Below are positions 1-45,895 of a DNA stretch of 64,000 bases, piece by piece; position 1 is the stretch's first letter; the number at the start of each line of letters is the position of its first letter. The notes under the pieces were generated by a model. The model worked only from the letters and a program-made list of their open reading frames with translations. It was not told the DNA's origin and ran no database searches. A program made the translations under genes and the position numbers. The stretch comes from Trachythela sp. YZ-2020 (Eukaryota; Cnidaria; Anthozoa; Malacalcyonacea; Clavulariidae), in NCBI GenBank assembly GCA_016169945.1, contig JADLSH010000365.1:981501-1045500 (forward strand), given 5' to 3'.

Positions 1-643
1 TGACTTGCTTAATAGCATTAGATACTATAAAATGCAAGATGAAATGCAAGATGTTTAATATATATCATTCTACCAAGTATATCTATGTTTAGTAGATTTT
101 TGTAGACGATGGTGGTATGCAGTTTTCATCTATTTTTTGTTACAATACAATTACTTGTTTAAACTTACCAGTTCTAATAAATACTTCATTTTGTACGGCT
201 TCCTCGACGCCGACGGCTTCAAAGCGGAGTATACCCTTCCTATATTCATCTGTTCCTTCGACTCCGATCTCAAAATTGACAAAATATGAGAGATTTCGCC
301 CACATTCTGGGAACGGCAATGTTCACCTTTCTTTTGCGTAAAATCCTGAAGGCGAATTCCAAACGTATATGCCAGAAAATTGATTATTTCTGCAGTTTTT
401 CGCTTCCAACATGACTATATTTTATATTGTTTAATAATGTAAACAAAACATGACTTCCCGATTTGACGTCATCGCGGCTACTCGTACTCAGCCTCTTTTC
501 TCCCGGCCATGTTTTGAAAAACCTATGTTTGAGCCAAAATATCTCAGGAAGTATTTATCCGATTAAGGAATGATGTATATCATTCGAATTGTCTCGTCAA
601 GGCCGATTTTTGAGAAAAAAATGGTAATTGTGACATATGCACT
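1..643. other. No gene seen
   Basis: I searched for the CAD exon that should precede 4669 (the CPSase start, GSGGLSIGQAGEFDYSG-like) and found none. A 74-codon open frame at 117-341 has no recognisable similarity. Confidence 0.5.
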
Positions 644-1939
644 TTAAATCGCAAGTATGATTTCATGAAATTGTCCACCATCAGTATCAGTTCCGTTACT
701 GTCGGTCGGAGCGTTACTAAATGTCACAATGACTCCTTCATGTGTAACTGTAGCTAATGCATTCTCACAAAAACACGAATCAGGCCCTTCTATTGTTGCT
801 GAAAGAGTTATAACTACATTTTGATTCAGGAGCACGGGTTTCTCTAGCATTACATCAAAACCAGGAAAGCCGTCTTTGTCCACGGGTTCAGAGGTATATG
901 TTCCAGTGACTTTGGCATCTTTGACTTCAAAAGTGACCTGATACTCACTTCCATCGATGTCTCCAAACAAACGAACACCAAGTAACAGTACGTCTTCATT
1001 AACAGAAAAACAGAGGCGATCTGGTGTGCCATCATATCCCCACCACTGATCTGATTCCCACCCGTACCCATCTTCAGGAAGTCTGGAAAACCTAACCATA
1101 CTTCCTGTTATTCTATTGGGTAGCTTCCATTTCAACGCAGGTGAATCAATTCCGAAAAATTTCTCGTAAATGGGAATCATCTCTTCTGCGGTTAACAAAC
1201 CTGTTTTCGAAACATGTTGAATAAACTCTGTGTGGCTCATGGTGAAAAATCGAAACTCGTAGATCGCCTCGCCAATAATAGACCTTCGGTTCTCGCTTGT
1301 TGGTTCCAAATTCTTACGCGAGCATTGGAAATCGATCCATTTTAAAACAGCTTGAAACAGTTCCACTTCTGGTATATTCAGATAGTCTTGCGTCAGTAAT
1401 TTATACAAGGTCGTTTGACTGATGTTATTGAAACTATCAGAGGCTACCACTTTACTGTTGTTATACTGTATAACCTTCCAACATTGTTTCTCTAATTCTT
1501 TTTCATCAAAACGAGTCGCTTGCTCCAAAATGTCCAGCGCATTTTCAGGGATTAAATTTTCCAACAGGAAATGAACACATTTCTTACTGAGCGAAGGCAG
1601 AATGTATTTGTTCGCTAGATACATAATCCCAACAACATTGTCTGTGGTCAATGTACATTCCTCTGTGTAAAGAAATGTCAAAAACTGCTCTAAACTCTCC
1701 TCGTTTGTATCAGACAAATGAACAATCGAATCTTTCACAGCTAAGTCGCCATAAAACATGGCATGAAATACGGCACTACTTGTGCTCAAGACATATTTAT
1801 GGGCATAAAGTGTCTTGTCTGAACCTTCGCAAGTAAAGCTAATGTCGCTCATGTCTGAATTGTTGAACATATGACGGTTTCTTTCTAAGACGGTGTTCTT
1901 TGTCGACTGCCAGTCCACGTTGGGTTGAACGGAGGCCAT
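644..1939 (-). CDS. BTB-BACK-PHR protein, BTBD3/BTBD6-like, intronless
   Basis: 431 residues. An N-terminal BTB/POZ fold (about 20-125: DISFTCEG, LYAHKYVLSTSSAVFHAMFYG) is followed by a BACK domain (about 130-240, with NIPEVELFQAVLKW) and a PHR domain (about 285-431, starting RFSRLPEDGYGW). This is the layout of BTBD1/2/3/6, adaptors that bring substrates to CUL3 ubiquitin ligase. I start at the ATG at 1939 (ATGGCC), not at the upstream TTG. The whole family length is encoded without introns, unlike vertebrate relatives, and the frame is intact, so it may be a retrocopy that stayed functional or a natural single-exon gene. It is probably inside a CAD intron on the opposite strand. Its 5' flank is duplicated at 3621-3760. 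Confidence 0.93.
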   Translation of the reverse strand: MASVQPNVDWQSTKNTVLERNRHMFNNSDMSDISFTCEGSDKTLYAHKYVLSTSSAVFHAMFYGDLAVKDSIVHLSDTNEESLEQFLTFLYTEECTLTTDNVVGIMYLANKYILPSLSKKCVHFLLENLIPENALDILEQATRFDEKELEKQCWKVIQYNNSKVVASDSFNNISQTTLYKLLTQDYLNIPEVELFQAVLKWIDFQCSRKNLEPTSENRRSIIGEAIYEFRFFTMSHTEFIQHVSKTGLLTAEEMIPIYEKFFGIDSPALKWKLPNRITGSMVRFSRLPEDGYGWESDQWWGYDGTPDRLCFSVNEDVLLLGVRLFGDIDGSEYQVTFEVKDAKVTGTYTSEPVDKDGFPGFDVMLEKPVLLNQNVVITLSATIEGPDSCFCENALATVTHEGVIVTFSNAPTDSNGTDTDGGQFHEIILAI

Positions 1940-2267
1940 TATCAAGAATTATAGATGTAGTATACTATCGAGAATTAAGGACTTTCCCGACTTTGAAATG
2001 CTTCAATGCAGAACGAAAATTATGTTAAGACAATGGCGGAAGTAGAATAATGAAAAGCGAAACGTAAATACGTAATTTAGGTATCAGTGCTTCCACTCCG
2101 TTGAAGCAAAATATCCCTTTTTATCCTTCCTCCAAACAAAATTTCCTTCCCAAAATATTGAAATTTCCTTCTTGATTTCCTTCCAATCTGTTCCTACCTA
2201 TGTTACTATATGCGTAGTATTTACGTGTAGCGTTATGTAGTAGAGCTCACAACTAGAGATTTTTAGC

Positions 2268-2685
2268 CAGTGGCGTAACGTTATATCAGGGCGCCCCCGG
2301 TTCAAAATTTTTGAAGGGCCCCCTAGTACGAGTGCCGAGGACACCTGAAAATGTCTCTGAAATGCCTTTTCCTGGACTTTGGGGGAAGATTTTACAGAAT
2401 TCTGAAGGTCAGAAAACGACATTTTAACATATCAAAATTTACAATTTGTTTGGAAATTAGTACGGTTCTTACCATAAATCTTTAACTTACATTTATATAT
2501 AGATGAATTGTGGAATTGTGCTTTTTGATATTTTGTTGTTGCGTTCATGCATTTTTCGTTTCTCAGAGTCTTCCCTGCCAATTTGTTTTTGCTCTACAGT
2601 CTGAGCCTGGGGGCCCCCCTTTGGGCCATTGGGGTTGGGGGCCTCCGGGTTCGCCCGGTCCGAACCCATGGTAGTTACGCCACTG
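2268..2685. mobile_element. Non-autonomous hAT element (418 bp)
   Basis: Ends CAGTGGCGTAAC and GTTACGCCACTG are inverted repeats of the hAT type. It is flanked by a perfect 8-bp target duplication, TTTTTAGC, at 2260-2267 and 2686-2693. The interior is G/C-run rich and has no transposase. It is inserted in a T/C-rich tract (TTTCCTTCC) that continues on both sides. Confidence 0.9.
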
Positions 2686-3015
2686 TTTTTAGCACAGATT
2701 GAACATTTCTGAGTTTCGGAAACTGGCGAAATTCGAGAATTACAAAATTGAGCCTTCGCTATTGTGCAGCAGTCTACTTTAAAACACCCTGTTTTATCCT
2801 CACATATCTCTATAAATCATATTTTTTACCATTTTGGTTTTCAATTTGTGAAAACAAAGCTTATTTGGTTTACTGAAAGTAAAAATATACAATTTAAGTG
2901 TCTCATAAACTTTTATTATCAGAAAAATTATGATTTTCAAAATTTCCTTCCATTTTCCTTCCAGATGACATAATATCCCTTCAATTTCCTTCTAAACTAC
3001 ATTCCTTCCAAGTAG

Positions 3016-3082
3016 TAAAACATGGATTTGTAAAACATGGACTTGTAAAACATGGACTTGTAAAACATTGACTTGTAAAACA
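3016..3082. repeat. 17-bp minisatellite, about four copies
   Basis: Unit close to GTAAAACATGGACTTGT. Confidence 0.85.
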
Positions 3083-3094
3083 TCCTCTAAAGAC

Positions 3095-3232
3095 TGTTTT
3101 CCACTTCACCCGTATCGTATACCGAAACGTAGCGTATTTCTTTGTTTCCTGAGCACTCAGGTAGAACTAATGACTTTGACACAAAAGGAAATGCTACGTT
3201 ACGTTACGATACGTTGGAAGTGGAAAATGGCC
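3095..3232. repeat. Imperfect foldback
   Basis: Left arm TTTTCCACTTCACCCGTATCGTA pairs with right arm TACGATACGTTGGAAGTGGAAAA (both ends given loosely). No target duplication found. Confidence 0.6.
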
Positions 3233-3620
3233 TTAACTGGCTTAAGCCAGAATGCTATTTAGCTCGGATATTTGTATAATTTATGGCAGGGAGTTGCCGC
3301 AACAGCGCGAGATGATTACCATGCCCCCGTTGGACTAAAAGTTATATTAGAAATATATATTAAACAAATATATAAAACCGATTACAACTTGTGCTACATG
3401 CACGTCACCTGCTGAGCGATGTAATTTAGTGCCCTCAAACTTTTTCCACTGATCTGAAAACTGGATAGAGCATCCTATTGAATTCAATGAGCCAATTTTG
3501 AAGCCAGAATATTTTTAATTAGATCAGATTTATGAATTTGCATGTCAAATTTTTGACCAGTCAAGTCGTTAGCTGTTTTAATTAGTTATACCATGAAGCA
3601 AGCCAACTTGGAATGGAAGG

Positions 3621-3760
3621 GAGGCCATTTTCAAGAATTATGGATGTAGGATACTATCGAGAATTTAGGACGAGAATTTAGGACTTGTAAATGCTTCAAT
3701 GTAGAATGAAAATTGTGCCAGACAATGACGGAAGTAGAATAATCGACAACGAAACGTAAT
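3621..3760 (-). pseudogene. Duplicate of the BTB-gene 5' flank
   Basis: About 140 bp similar to 1932-2068, which is the first codons and upstream region of the BTB gene. Shared words include GAGGCCATT, CAAGAATTAT, ATACTATCGAGAATT, AAATGCTTCAATG and GGAAGTAGAATAAT. The rest of the coding region is absent. It is a relic of a second BTB copy or of a local segmental duplication. Confidence 0.75.
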
Positions 3761-3899
3761 TTTATATGCTTTAGCTTTTAATCCACACAGATTGACAGGT
3801 CGCAAGCAATACTGTACGCTGGAACATAACAACATTTCGTATATGTTTTAACGTTTTTGTGGGTATATTTTAGTGGACAATTTAAGCAAGAAAATCGGA

Positions 3900-4600
3900 A
3901 TTGAAGATATAATAGTAGATACACACATACAATTTAGAACTGATAGAGCTATCCAATATAGATAAAGTTGGTTTAGTTTAGCTTTCCTCCTGTAGTGAAA
4001 CTAGACCAGTAAGGGATGATCCTTACTGGACCTCTAGAGAGAACAGTGAAATACTGATAGAGCTATCCAGTATAAATATAGTTAGTTTAGTTTAGGTATT
4101 TTCCTGTAGTAACATTGCATCAATAAGGGATACCCTTTACTGGACCTCTAGGGAGAACAGTTTAGAACTGATAGAGCTATCCAATATAAATAAAGTTAGT
4201 TTAGTTTAGGTATTTTCCTGTAGTAACATTGGATCAATAACTAAATAAGAGATTACTCTTACTGGACCTCTAGGGAGAACAGTTTAGAACTGATAGAGCT
4301 ATCTAGTATAAATAAAGTTAGTTTAGTTTAGGTTTCCTTCTGTAGTAACACTGGATCAATAAGTGATGACCCTTGCTGGACCTTTAGGGAGAACAGTTTA
4401 GAACTGATAGAGCTATCCAGTATAAATAAAGTTAGTTAAGTTTAGGTTTCCTCCTGTAGTAACATTGCATCAATAAGGGATGTACCTCTAGAGTAGAACT
4501 GATAGGTAATTAAGTTTAAGTTTCCACTTGTAGTAACATTGAACCAACTTACCCTTACTGCACCTCTTGAGAAACAGTTTGGAACTGATAAATCTATAAT
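3900..4600 (+). repeat. SINE-C 3' module, about six tandem copies, diverged
   Basis: Units of about 110 bp with GAACAGTTTAGAACTGATAG, AGCTATCCAGTATAAATAAA, TTTCCTCCTGTAGTAACA and CTTACTGGACCTCTAGG. Sits in the CAD intron just before the first visible exon. Same family as 31378-33260, opposite strand. Confidence 0.85.
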
Positions 4601-4668
4601 ATACAAAACGATAGTGCAGCATTGAATTATGTTACATAATCTCCATTAAATGGTCTTTTTCTAACCAG

Positions 4669-38374
<33,706 letters not shown>

Positions 38375-38489
38375 ACTCTATTGGTATGGTATGAACTGTG
38401 TGAAAAATAGGCTTCAAAAGTAGGCTTTAATGTTTGCTATAGTGCATGTGTTTCAGACTTGGCCGGTAAATGTTCTGTATAGGTTAGCA

Positions 38490-38495
38490 AATAAA
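38490..38495 (+). terminator. Polyadenylation signal of CAD
   Basis: AATAAA, 116 nt after the CAD stop codon and the first clear one downstream. The 3' UTR would therefore be short. No experimental support. Confidence 0.6.
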
Positions 38496-38597
38496 CAAAT
38501 TTGGCTAACGCGGTTTACATCGTTGCTATCCCAATTCTCAACTTGCATAACTCGCATGCCCTAGTTACTATTAAATGTTCTATTCTGCGAAAACATG

Positions 38598-39064
38598 CAG
38601 GGTGTCCCCAAAAAAACCAAAACTATTGAAATAACGTATCGTTAGAATTTGAATGCCCTAGCACTAAGCTGAACGAATATATTAAATATTGACTTATTAA
38701 GAAATTAAAATATCCTTTGTTTGATGCACATAATTTTCTTGGCTCAATTAGGCCAAGCGCTGCGTTAATAAAATCAATCAGCACATAATCATATGTTGAA
38801 CGAAACCAACAACTTTCAAATAACTTCTCCATGCATAAAATTTGATTCCATTGTGTTTACGTTTAGTTTAGGTTAGTTTCGTTTGTCTAAAAAAAAAATA
38901 ATTGCGTAATTATTATTACATAAATCTCTCTTACTTCTTAACTTTTTCTTTTTAAACTTTAATTTTAAGCTTTTATGCACTCGTGGATTCAGCAGAGTGC
39001 TGAGGCATTCAAATTCTAACAATACGTTATTTCAATAGTTTTGGGGTTTTTTGGGACACCCTGT
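38598..39064. mobile_element. MITE with CAGGGTGTCCC ends (467 bp)
   Basis: About 60-bp TIRs: CAGGGTGTCCCCAAAAAAAC plus AAACTATTGAAATAACGTAT, matched at 39005-39064. CAGGGTGTCCC ends are common in mariner-type elements. Confidence 0.85.
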
Positions 39065-39180
39065 AGAATAGCGCAAAGGTAACTAAGCATTAGAATTATG
39101 TATAAGAGCTATTCACTTCTCTAGATCATTCTAATGCTTAGTTACCTTTGTTCTATTCTATGTTTTCGCAAACTAGAACA
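39065..39180. repeat. Hairpin next to the MITE
   Basis: AAAGGTAACTAAGCATTAGAAT pairs with ATTCTAATGCTTAGTTACCT; part of a larger nested foldback with the flank at 38560 (shared words given up to 20 bases). Confidence 0.7.
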
Positions 39181-39416
39181 ATAGTAACTGGCATGTGAGT
39201 TATCCAACGTTGTATCAACAAACGTTCTCCATGCCATCGGATTTTAATACATCCCGGGCGTTCTTTGTCAGTGCGCCCACTGATTATCAGCGGTATATGA
39301 TGATAACATTGAGTGTTTCCAGAACTTGCAGCTAAAGACAGGAATCTAGTCCGGCATATTTTGATAATGTAGTAAGTTAATATAAATAGTATTTTTTGCC
39401 GTTCTTTTCAGCGAGC

Positions 39417-39500
39417 TTGCCTGTGGCGTAGCGGGTTAGGGCGTGCGTTTGCTGGGGCTAACTGTATTGTACGTTCAAGCCCGTGCCCAACACTCTTTCT
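39417..39500 (+). mobile_element. tRNA-like SINE fragment
   Basis: TGGCGTAGCGGGTTAGGGCG and ACGTTCAAGCCCGTGCC resemble A and B boxes, followed by a T-run (TTCTTTTTTTTG). Confidence 0.55.
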
Positions 39501-39747
39501 TTTTTTTGTTCTCGATAATGTTAACTTTCTAAGACTGGTGAGGGTTAGGAAAGGGGTTAGGGTTAGGCAATGAGGTAGGAGTAAGGATCAGAAGGAAACA
39601 TTAGGAAACACAAGGAAACACTCCTCTGGAAACACTCAATGTTATCATCATATACCGCTGATAATCCTAATTGTGATCGCGGGCATTGACAAAGAACACC
39701 CATGCCATCATCCAGTTACTAATTTTTTGACGTTTACGCACAGCCAC

Positions 39748-39926
39748 AGCCTGTTCACACGATCCAATTTGTCGGATCGTGTATGTGATTTCACACAATA
39801 CAGCAACAACTACACCTTTCACCAGGTATGAGCCAATAGCCTTACTTTTGTTAGCAAATCCAGTAAATTTCATACGTCAAGATGAGAATAAGATCCGATA
39901 AATTGGATCGTGTGCATGAACAAGCC
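39748..39926. mobile_element. TTAA MITE, copy 2
   Basis: Reverse of the 5066 copy. GCCTGTTCACACGATCCAAT and AATTGGATCGTGTGCATGAA ends. Confidence 0.8.
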
Positions 39927-40253
39927 TTAAATGCACTAGTTTCGCTCAGATAAGATTCGCCTTTATTTCAATAAAAACTTTATCTCACTCGAACATTAGC
40001 GATTTACAGTTGTACTACTTTGTAGATACTAGTATAGTATTTTATAGTGAGCAATTGGTATGGGGCTTTTCCACACGTTTCAATGTCCAAGTCTATATGT
40101 ATGTTCACAAGGATTGCAGGTGCGTTATTGTGATATGCATTGTTGAATCACAACGGGAACATAATCTGTTGTATAATCTGAATTTGTCTGCCAGCAAAAT
40201 GTAAACAATGCGATGGTTAAATGGAAAACATTACTTTGTATTGTGAAGGCGTG

Positions 40254-40412
40254 TTTGTCGATTCCGATTCTCCTGACGTATGTGATTTCACACAATACAG
40301 TAACAACTGCACTTTTCGCCAGGTATGAGCCAATAGTCTTACTCTTGTTAGCAAATCCAGTAAATCACATGCGTCAAGATGAGAATCAGATAGCGTGATC
40401 AGGCCAACATAC
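40254..40412. mobile_element. TTAA MITE, copy 3 (end-truncated)
   Basis: Internal part (CGTATGTGATTTCACACAAT, CCAGGTATGAGCCAATAG) 85-90% like copy 2 by eye. The outer GCCTGTTC is eroded on the left. Confidence 0.75.
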
Positions 40413-40429
40413 GACCGATAACTCTATGA

Positions 40430-42480
40430 CAGACTGACGTATTAAACTGCTTGTGAATTGTGACATTTCAAGAGGTGATTTTATTTAATACCGCATCGGT
40501 TTTATGCAATATTCCGATAAACTAAATGCATGATCATGCAGATATCGATTTCTTCGTTACAATATATTTATCTACGCACATTGCGGTTCGCGGGTGTTGT
40601 TCAAACGATCAGTTTAGGGATCACTTCACGAACTATTTGGAATTGCGAATTCAGTTGCCAATATATGGTTTCGCCTTTTTTGCGTCAGCAGTGACGAAAC
40701 TCAGATCACTTCAAGACATCCTTAAATATTGGCCTATCAGTCTTTCATTGTTGTAAAAAACATTGTTAAAGCTAGTTATAAAGTTAACTGATGTTGTTGA
40801 GCGCTGGTTTCACAGTTTAAAATCTCATTACGAATTCTTAATTTGGCCAAAATTGGAAGTATAAAGTTGAAGTGAAGTAAATCTGAAGTAAATTTGAAGT
40901 AAATTGTAAGTATTTACCTAAACAATAGCCTATACCAGGCTTTTATGGTTGTAAAACATTGTCTTAGGTTAGTTACAATGGAAGTTATTCCGAGGGGCAA
41001 ATCACTCCTAAAAATTGTACCAAACTTTTGGACTTTCGAAGTCCGGGAATTTTATTGTCGGACTTTTAGGAATTTCTCAGACTTTTTCGGACTTTGTTGG
41101 AAATAGAGCAATATTTTCCGCTTTTTCTTCAATACGTTCATAAACGTACCAGAGTAGTTGCCAGAATCCATACTTTACTTCAGGATAGAATTACATAAAG
41201 TAGATCACATATTTATGAAAGAGAATGTCGATTCCGACGTATTCTTTCAAATTTTTGGGATTTCAGTTCAATTCAGTCGTATGTTTTAGATTTGACGTGT
41301 ATTTATTATGAATTTTAAGTATCAAGTATATTTACATGGAGTTTTGGGACTTTTACGGATTTTGGACTTCTCGTCGAAGTGCATGTATGACTTTCAGCCA
41401 TGCACTAATCACTATCTCACGAATACTGTGCATGCCCTTCTCATGAAATGCACGGAGAAGTAATTGTCGCGTTTGATTTTAAACATGAGCTTTATTTTCA
41501 TTTTTGTGTACTTCTACTGACTAAAAACGTGATGGCATTTAAAGTATACATGCTTGTTTGGTATTTGTTTTTGTCTGTATTGAACTTGGATTCAAATACC
41601 TAGCAATATATATCTATATAGATTAAAGTGTTTTTAACTGAAGAGCTTATACGAGGAGTACAGTATGCTGTACGAGTCAAATAAATGGCATTTCCTAGAT
41701 GCTAATAATATGGTTACACCACATCACATCTGCCCCCGCTGGCTTGATGTTTTACCAATTCATGTCGTTAAACTCCAGGGGCGTCGTGGATCCAATGTTT
41801 TAGGGGGGGGGCAAAGGCAGCATTTTCCCGACAAACACAATTTTTTCCGACAAATAATATATGAAGTCATACGAAAATGTTCATAAGTTTGATTCTTGAT
41901 ATAGTTGTCATGCATGAATTGGCATCATTCCAGCATTTCTTAGACCGCTTACGTAACTGACAAATGTGATCAAAATATTTACTCTTTTGTGATATGTTTG
42001 CTGGATCGACCTACACTCAATACATACATGGCCATGGTCTATAATTTCCCAAATGTTCTCTCTTCAAATATTCGACATTTCTTAGACCACTCCGTGACAC
42101 TCTTTTGGATTAGCCGGGACTTAAGGGTTAAGTTAAGGATTATAGTTTTACGGTTGGAATTAGGTTTAGGATAAAGAAGGGTATTAGAAATAAACTACAT
42201 ATAGTTGCCAATTTGGATTTGTGCATTTACGAGAAAGTGCCAAAGATTTGCTCTTAACACTTGAATAAGTGTACTTCATAATTGTTAATGATGCAGTTAC
42301 GCGTAATCATATGAAAGGTTTAACTATACCCCTTCCAATTAAGGGGGTTATGTATACTTATGTGTGCAGCAAGGAAGCTTGCAGATACTTAAAAACACAA
42401 GTATATATTGCCCGGTATTTCCTCTATTCACCACGTAAACAACCCGGTAAGTTGCTTTAAATTTCATATTTATTATACAC
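40430..42480. other. Intergenic, no gene recognised
   Basis: AT-rich, many stops in all frames. Open frames up to 76 codons without similarity. A G9 run at 41807 and short low-complexity stretches only. Confidence 0.5.
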
Positions 42481-42807
42481 AGGTCCGTATTACTTGTATA
42501 GGTCGTTTTCAAACATGAATACGGTTCAATTTTACAAAAGTCCAGTTCGTTATTTTGTATATAGACGAAGGCCACAAATCCATTGGTTTCGAGGCTGAAA
42601 AAGATTCGGTTTGGATACAGAAAAATTAACTTGGTAAGCAGCATTTATCTCGTGTGTTTTAGTTCCAATGTACAGTGGTATAGCGATAAACAATATTCAC
42701 GCGAGCTGCCTGAAAAATATAGAAAAACTTCGACGGTTTCGAACGAAGATTTCAATCATTCAAGCTCGTGAATAAGTAACATTTATAATGCTATATATTT
42801 ATTATGG

Positions 42808-42874
42808 TAAAGGTATGGTAATGTAATGGTAATGTAATGGTAATGTAATGGTAATGTAATGGTAATGTAATGGT
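42808..42874. repeat. 11-bp minisatellite GGTAATGTAAT
   Basis: About six copies, pure. Confidence 0.95.
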
Positions 42875-42979
42875 TCATTAATCGCATATCAATAGCAGAG
42901 CATTTCACTTTTCAAGTGAATGGTCGTAGTGTTTTTCCACGGGGAACAAATAGATTAGATATAAAATTCTTGTGTTGTA

Positions 42980-43519
42980 CCGGGTGGGGCACAAAAAAGT
43001 ACGACTGTTTGATTTAGTATAACTTAAAAACTAAAAGAGCTATTACACTGAAACATTTGCATGCAATATTGACTGAGACAGCTGCGTTTAAACTTGACTA
43101 AACAGTTTTGGAACTGTCGAGAATTAGCTAAAAACGGCCTATTAAACTAATTTGATAACCGTTACCATTTTATCGTAAGTATTATTTAAATGAAGTGAAG
43201 TTGAAGTTAGAAATGTTTCTTGAATAGATATTCTCTTTTATTCTAACATTTGGCCTTCTAACTTCACTTCATTGAAACGAATACTTGCGTAAAATGCTAA
43301 TGGTTATCAAATTATTTAATAGGCCATTTTTAGCTAATTCTCGACACTTCCAAAAATGTTTACTCAAGTTTAAACGCAGCTACCTCGGTCAATATTGTAT
43401 GAAAATGCACATGGCACGTATCAAAATTTAAGTTAGACATGGCTGAATGCGTGTAATAGCTCTTTTAGTTTTTAAGTTCCACTAAATCAAACAATCGTAC
43501 TTTATTTTGCCCCACCCGG
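42980..43519. mobile_element. Mariner-type MITE, CCGGGTGGGGC ends (540 bp)
   Basis: CCGGGTGGGGCA and TGCCCCACCCGG flanked by TA (42978-42979, 43520-43521). The body is a nearly complete foldback (AACTTAAAAACTAAAAGAGC against GCTCTTTTAGTTTTTAAGTT). Same family as 27066-27793. Confidence 0.9.
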
Positions 43520-43659
43520 TATAGTGTTTTTTTTTTGTGTGTTTGTAACTTTATTTGTTATTTTCTGATGTAAATGTGTCGCCTGGCAAAGTTAAATAAT
43601 AATAATAACTAACTTATCAATCGCATAGACTAAAGGACTACTTTTGTTCCGTTCTACAA

Positions 43660-45895
43660 GTAAAATTATAGATTATATTATACTATTCGCTCTTGTTTCT
43701 CTCTCTTTTATGTTAGAATGTTTATCAGGTAGCAGTCCATGTAGTTTATGGGTGGGTTGAACCATATTCCTAATGAGGTCAATGCACAGATGCTTTCTTC
43801 GTTCTTTTAGTGATTTCAGTTTACTTTCTATTAAGGCTTCATTGTATTCCTGTCCAGGGTAGATAATCCTAAGTGTCCGTTTTTGGATTCTTTCGATGTT
43901 GTTGCTTTGATCTTGGGTCAGGTTTCCATGCCACACTTGCGCTCCATACTCGAGGGTGGACCTTATGACAGCGCAATAAAAGGACTTTAGATCATCTTTG
44001 CACGCGCCATAATTCTTAAGGATCTTAACCGCTTTTTTAATAATAAATTCAGTATTTGTGGCCCACTTCATATCATCGTCCAGCCAAATTCCTAACAATT
44101 TATACTATGACTTTACCCGAGCAATGGGTTGGTCGCCGATGTTAATTGGTGGGATGGTTGTTTTATTCTTTCTGAAATCAAGAATCATTTCTTCACATTT
44201 AGTTTTCATGTTTTGCAAACAGAATTACACTGTTCACATATTCTTGGGGTTTTCCATCGATGTCCCGGAAGTGTGATTTGATACTTCTATCACCTCAGAT
44301 AATTAAGGTCGTATCCAACCTCGTACCCATTACTCTTTCTCCCTCATCCGTATCGTTTTGGTTGGTTGTTTCGACCGATTCCCAACTTGTAACTAAGGGG
44401 AGTTGATTGATTTTTATGATAAAAGCGACTGGACCTAATTTGCTAACCTGGGGGTACATCCCCATTAATTTCCATTCGCTCCGATTTTACACCATGATGT
44501 GAAGTCATCTGTGTTCGTCCTTGTAAGTACGATGCGAACCATCCAATCAAGCCTGGACGTATACCAATGTCGTTGAAGTTTTGCAAAAGTCGGTTATGTT
44601 CAATTAAGTCAAAGGCTTTTCGGAAATCGAGGAATGTAACTCGAACAATTTTCTTATTATTCTCCATCGCTAGATACCACTTGTGTAGTTGGAAGATTAA
44701 TGCAAGGACAGCAGACATTCCAAATTGGGATTCGCTAATTTTGTCAGTATCATTTAGGATCCACTCAACAGCATATGACTCTTGGAGATTCGAAAGGACG
44801 CTAGTCAATACAATTGGCCTTAGTTCTTCCACTGACGAACATGGGTTTGATTTCGGGACACTGCATACATTGGAAATTTTCCTAATTGGTGGTAGAGGAT
44901 CTTGACTTTCGAATGACAACCATTCATCTTTTACTAAAAGGGTACTCTTTGGTCAAACTCGTGAAGAAACTATTTATGTAGTCGGCGGTTTGTTTATCGC
45001 TCATTGGGGCATCCGATAGAGGGTCTGTTAAGTCAAAGTTCTGTCTTTTATTTCCAACAATCCGTTTTACGTTTTCCCACCATTTCTTTGGGTTTTGGTT
45101 GTGAAAGGGTTTTATATTTTGTTCATAGAGTATTCTCTGCAACAATTAAGTTCCGCAGTAACTTGGATTGTTCGAATCTTCCAAGTTCCAAGTTGGTATG
45201 CCTTATATCGTCTCTGCATCAATTGTTTGATTCTTCCATTTATAAAAGGTTTGTCGTCTTCTTGGATTTTGACTGACTTTAAGGGAAGAATGCATCGACC
45301 ATTTCTGTTGTTATTTCTAAAAACTTGTTGACTTTGTCGTTTCAATATACAAGAGGTATCCAACACGGGTGACCAATTATATTCGCTGATATACTGCTCA
45401 AAGGCTTGCAGCGACGAGGATTTCAGCGGTCTTACATTTATCCGCTTTGACTTTTGCTTGTGCTTCAATTGTTCTTGTGATGACCATATAATTGTGCAGT
45501 GGTCTGAGGTACCGATTGGGGCTAATACAAGTGGGACTTGATACAATTTATGAATGTCTGTCAAGATGAGGTCAAGAATTGCCGAATTTCTGGTAGGTTT
45601 TTTGATGACATGTTTCAGATGACATTGTCTATTAATGTCACCAGCAGGATTAAAGTCACCAGCAGCTATGATTGACGTATTTGGGCTTTCTGTTTTCAAC
45701 ATATCTTAACAATAACAAAAGTACTCCTAAAACCTGTTCAAGTTCTCCTGGTCTATAGAGGGAGGAATATAAACGCATGCAACAGCAATTCTTGATGTCG
45801 ATCGAGGTAGCCATTTCGGCCGCAAAATAATCCATAGGCATTCGTAGTCTTCGTTAGATAGGTCATACTGGACTTTTAGAGGTATAGTTTCTCTA
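43660..45895 (-). pseudogene. Degenerate CR1/Jockey-like LINE ORF2
   Basis: Minus-strand fragments in broken frames: endonuclease C-part (IIAAGDFNPAGD, LDLILTD and GTSDHC, about 45900-45500), a linker with WWENVKRIVG, RT motif A (FLDFRKAFDLIEHNRLL, about 44630-44680), RGRTQMT and GDVPPG (44443), and the thumb/C-terminal part (LGIWLDDDMKW, YGAQVWHGNLTQ, 43673-44098). The expected YxDD box near 44300 reads RLDT, so the polymerase is dead. No GAG-like ORF1; 5'-truncated at about 45895. Confidence 0.9.

Noticed and set aside
1943..1945. BTB protein start two codons upstream
   Set aside because: That codon is TTG; the ATG at 1939 is the first real start and has a better context.
44567..45331. Plus-strand frames of 78-112 codons
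   Set aside because: Antisense shadows of the LINE endonuclease and RT.
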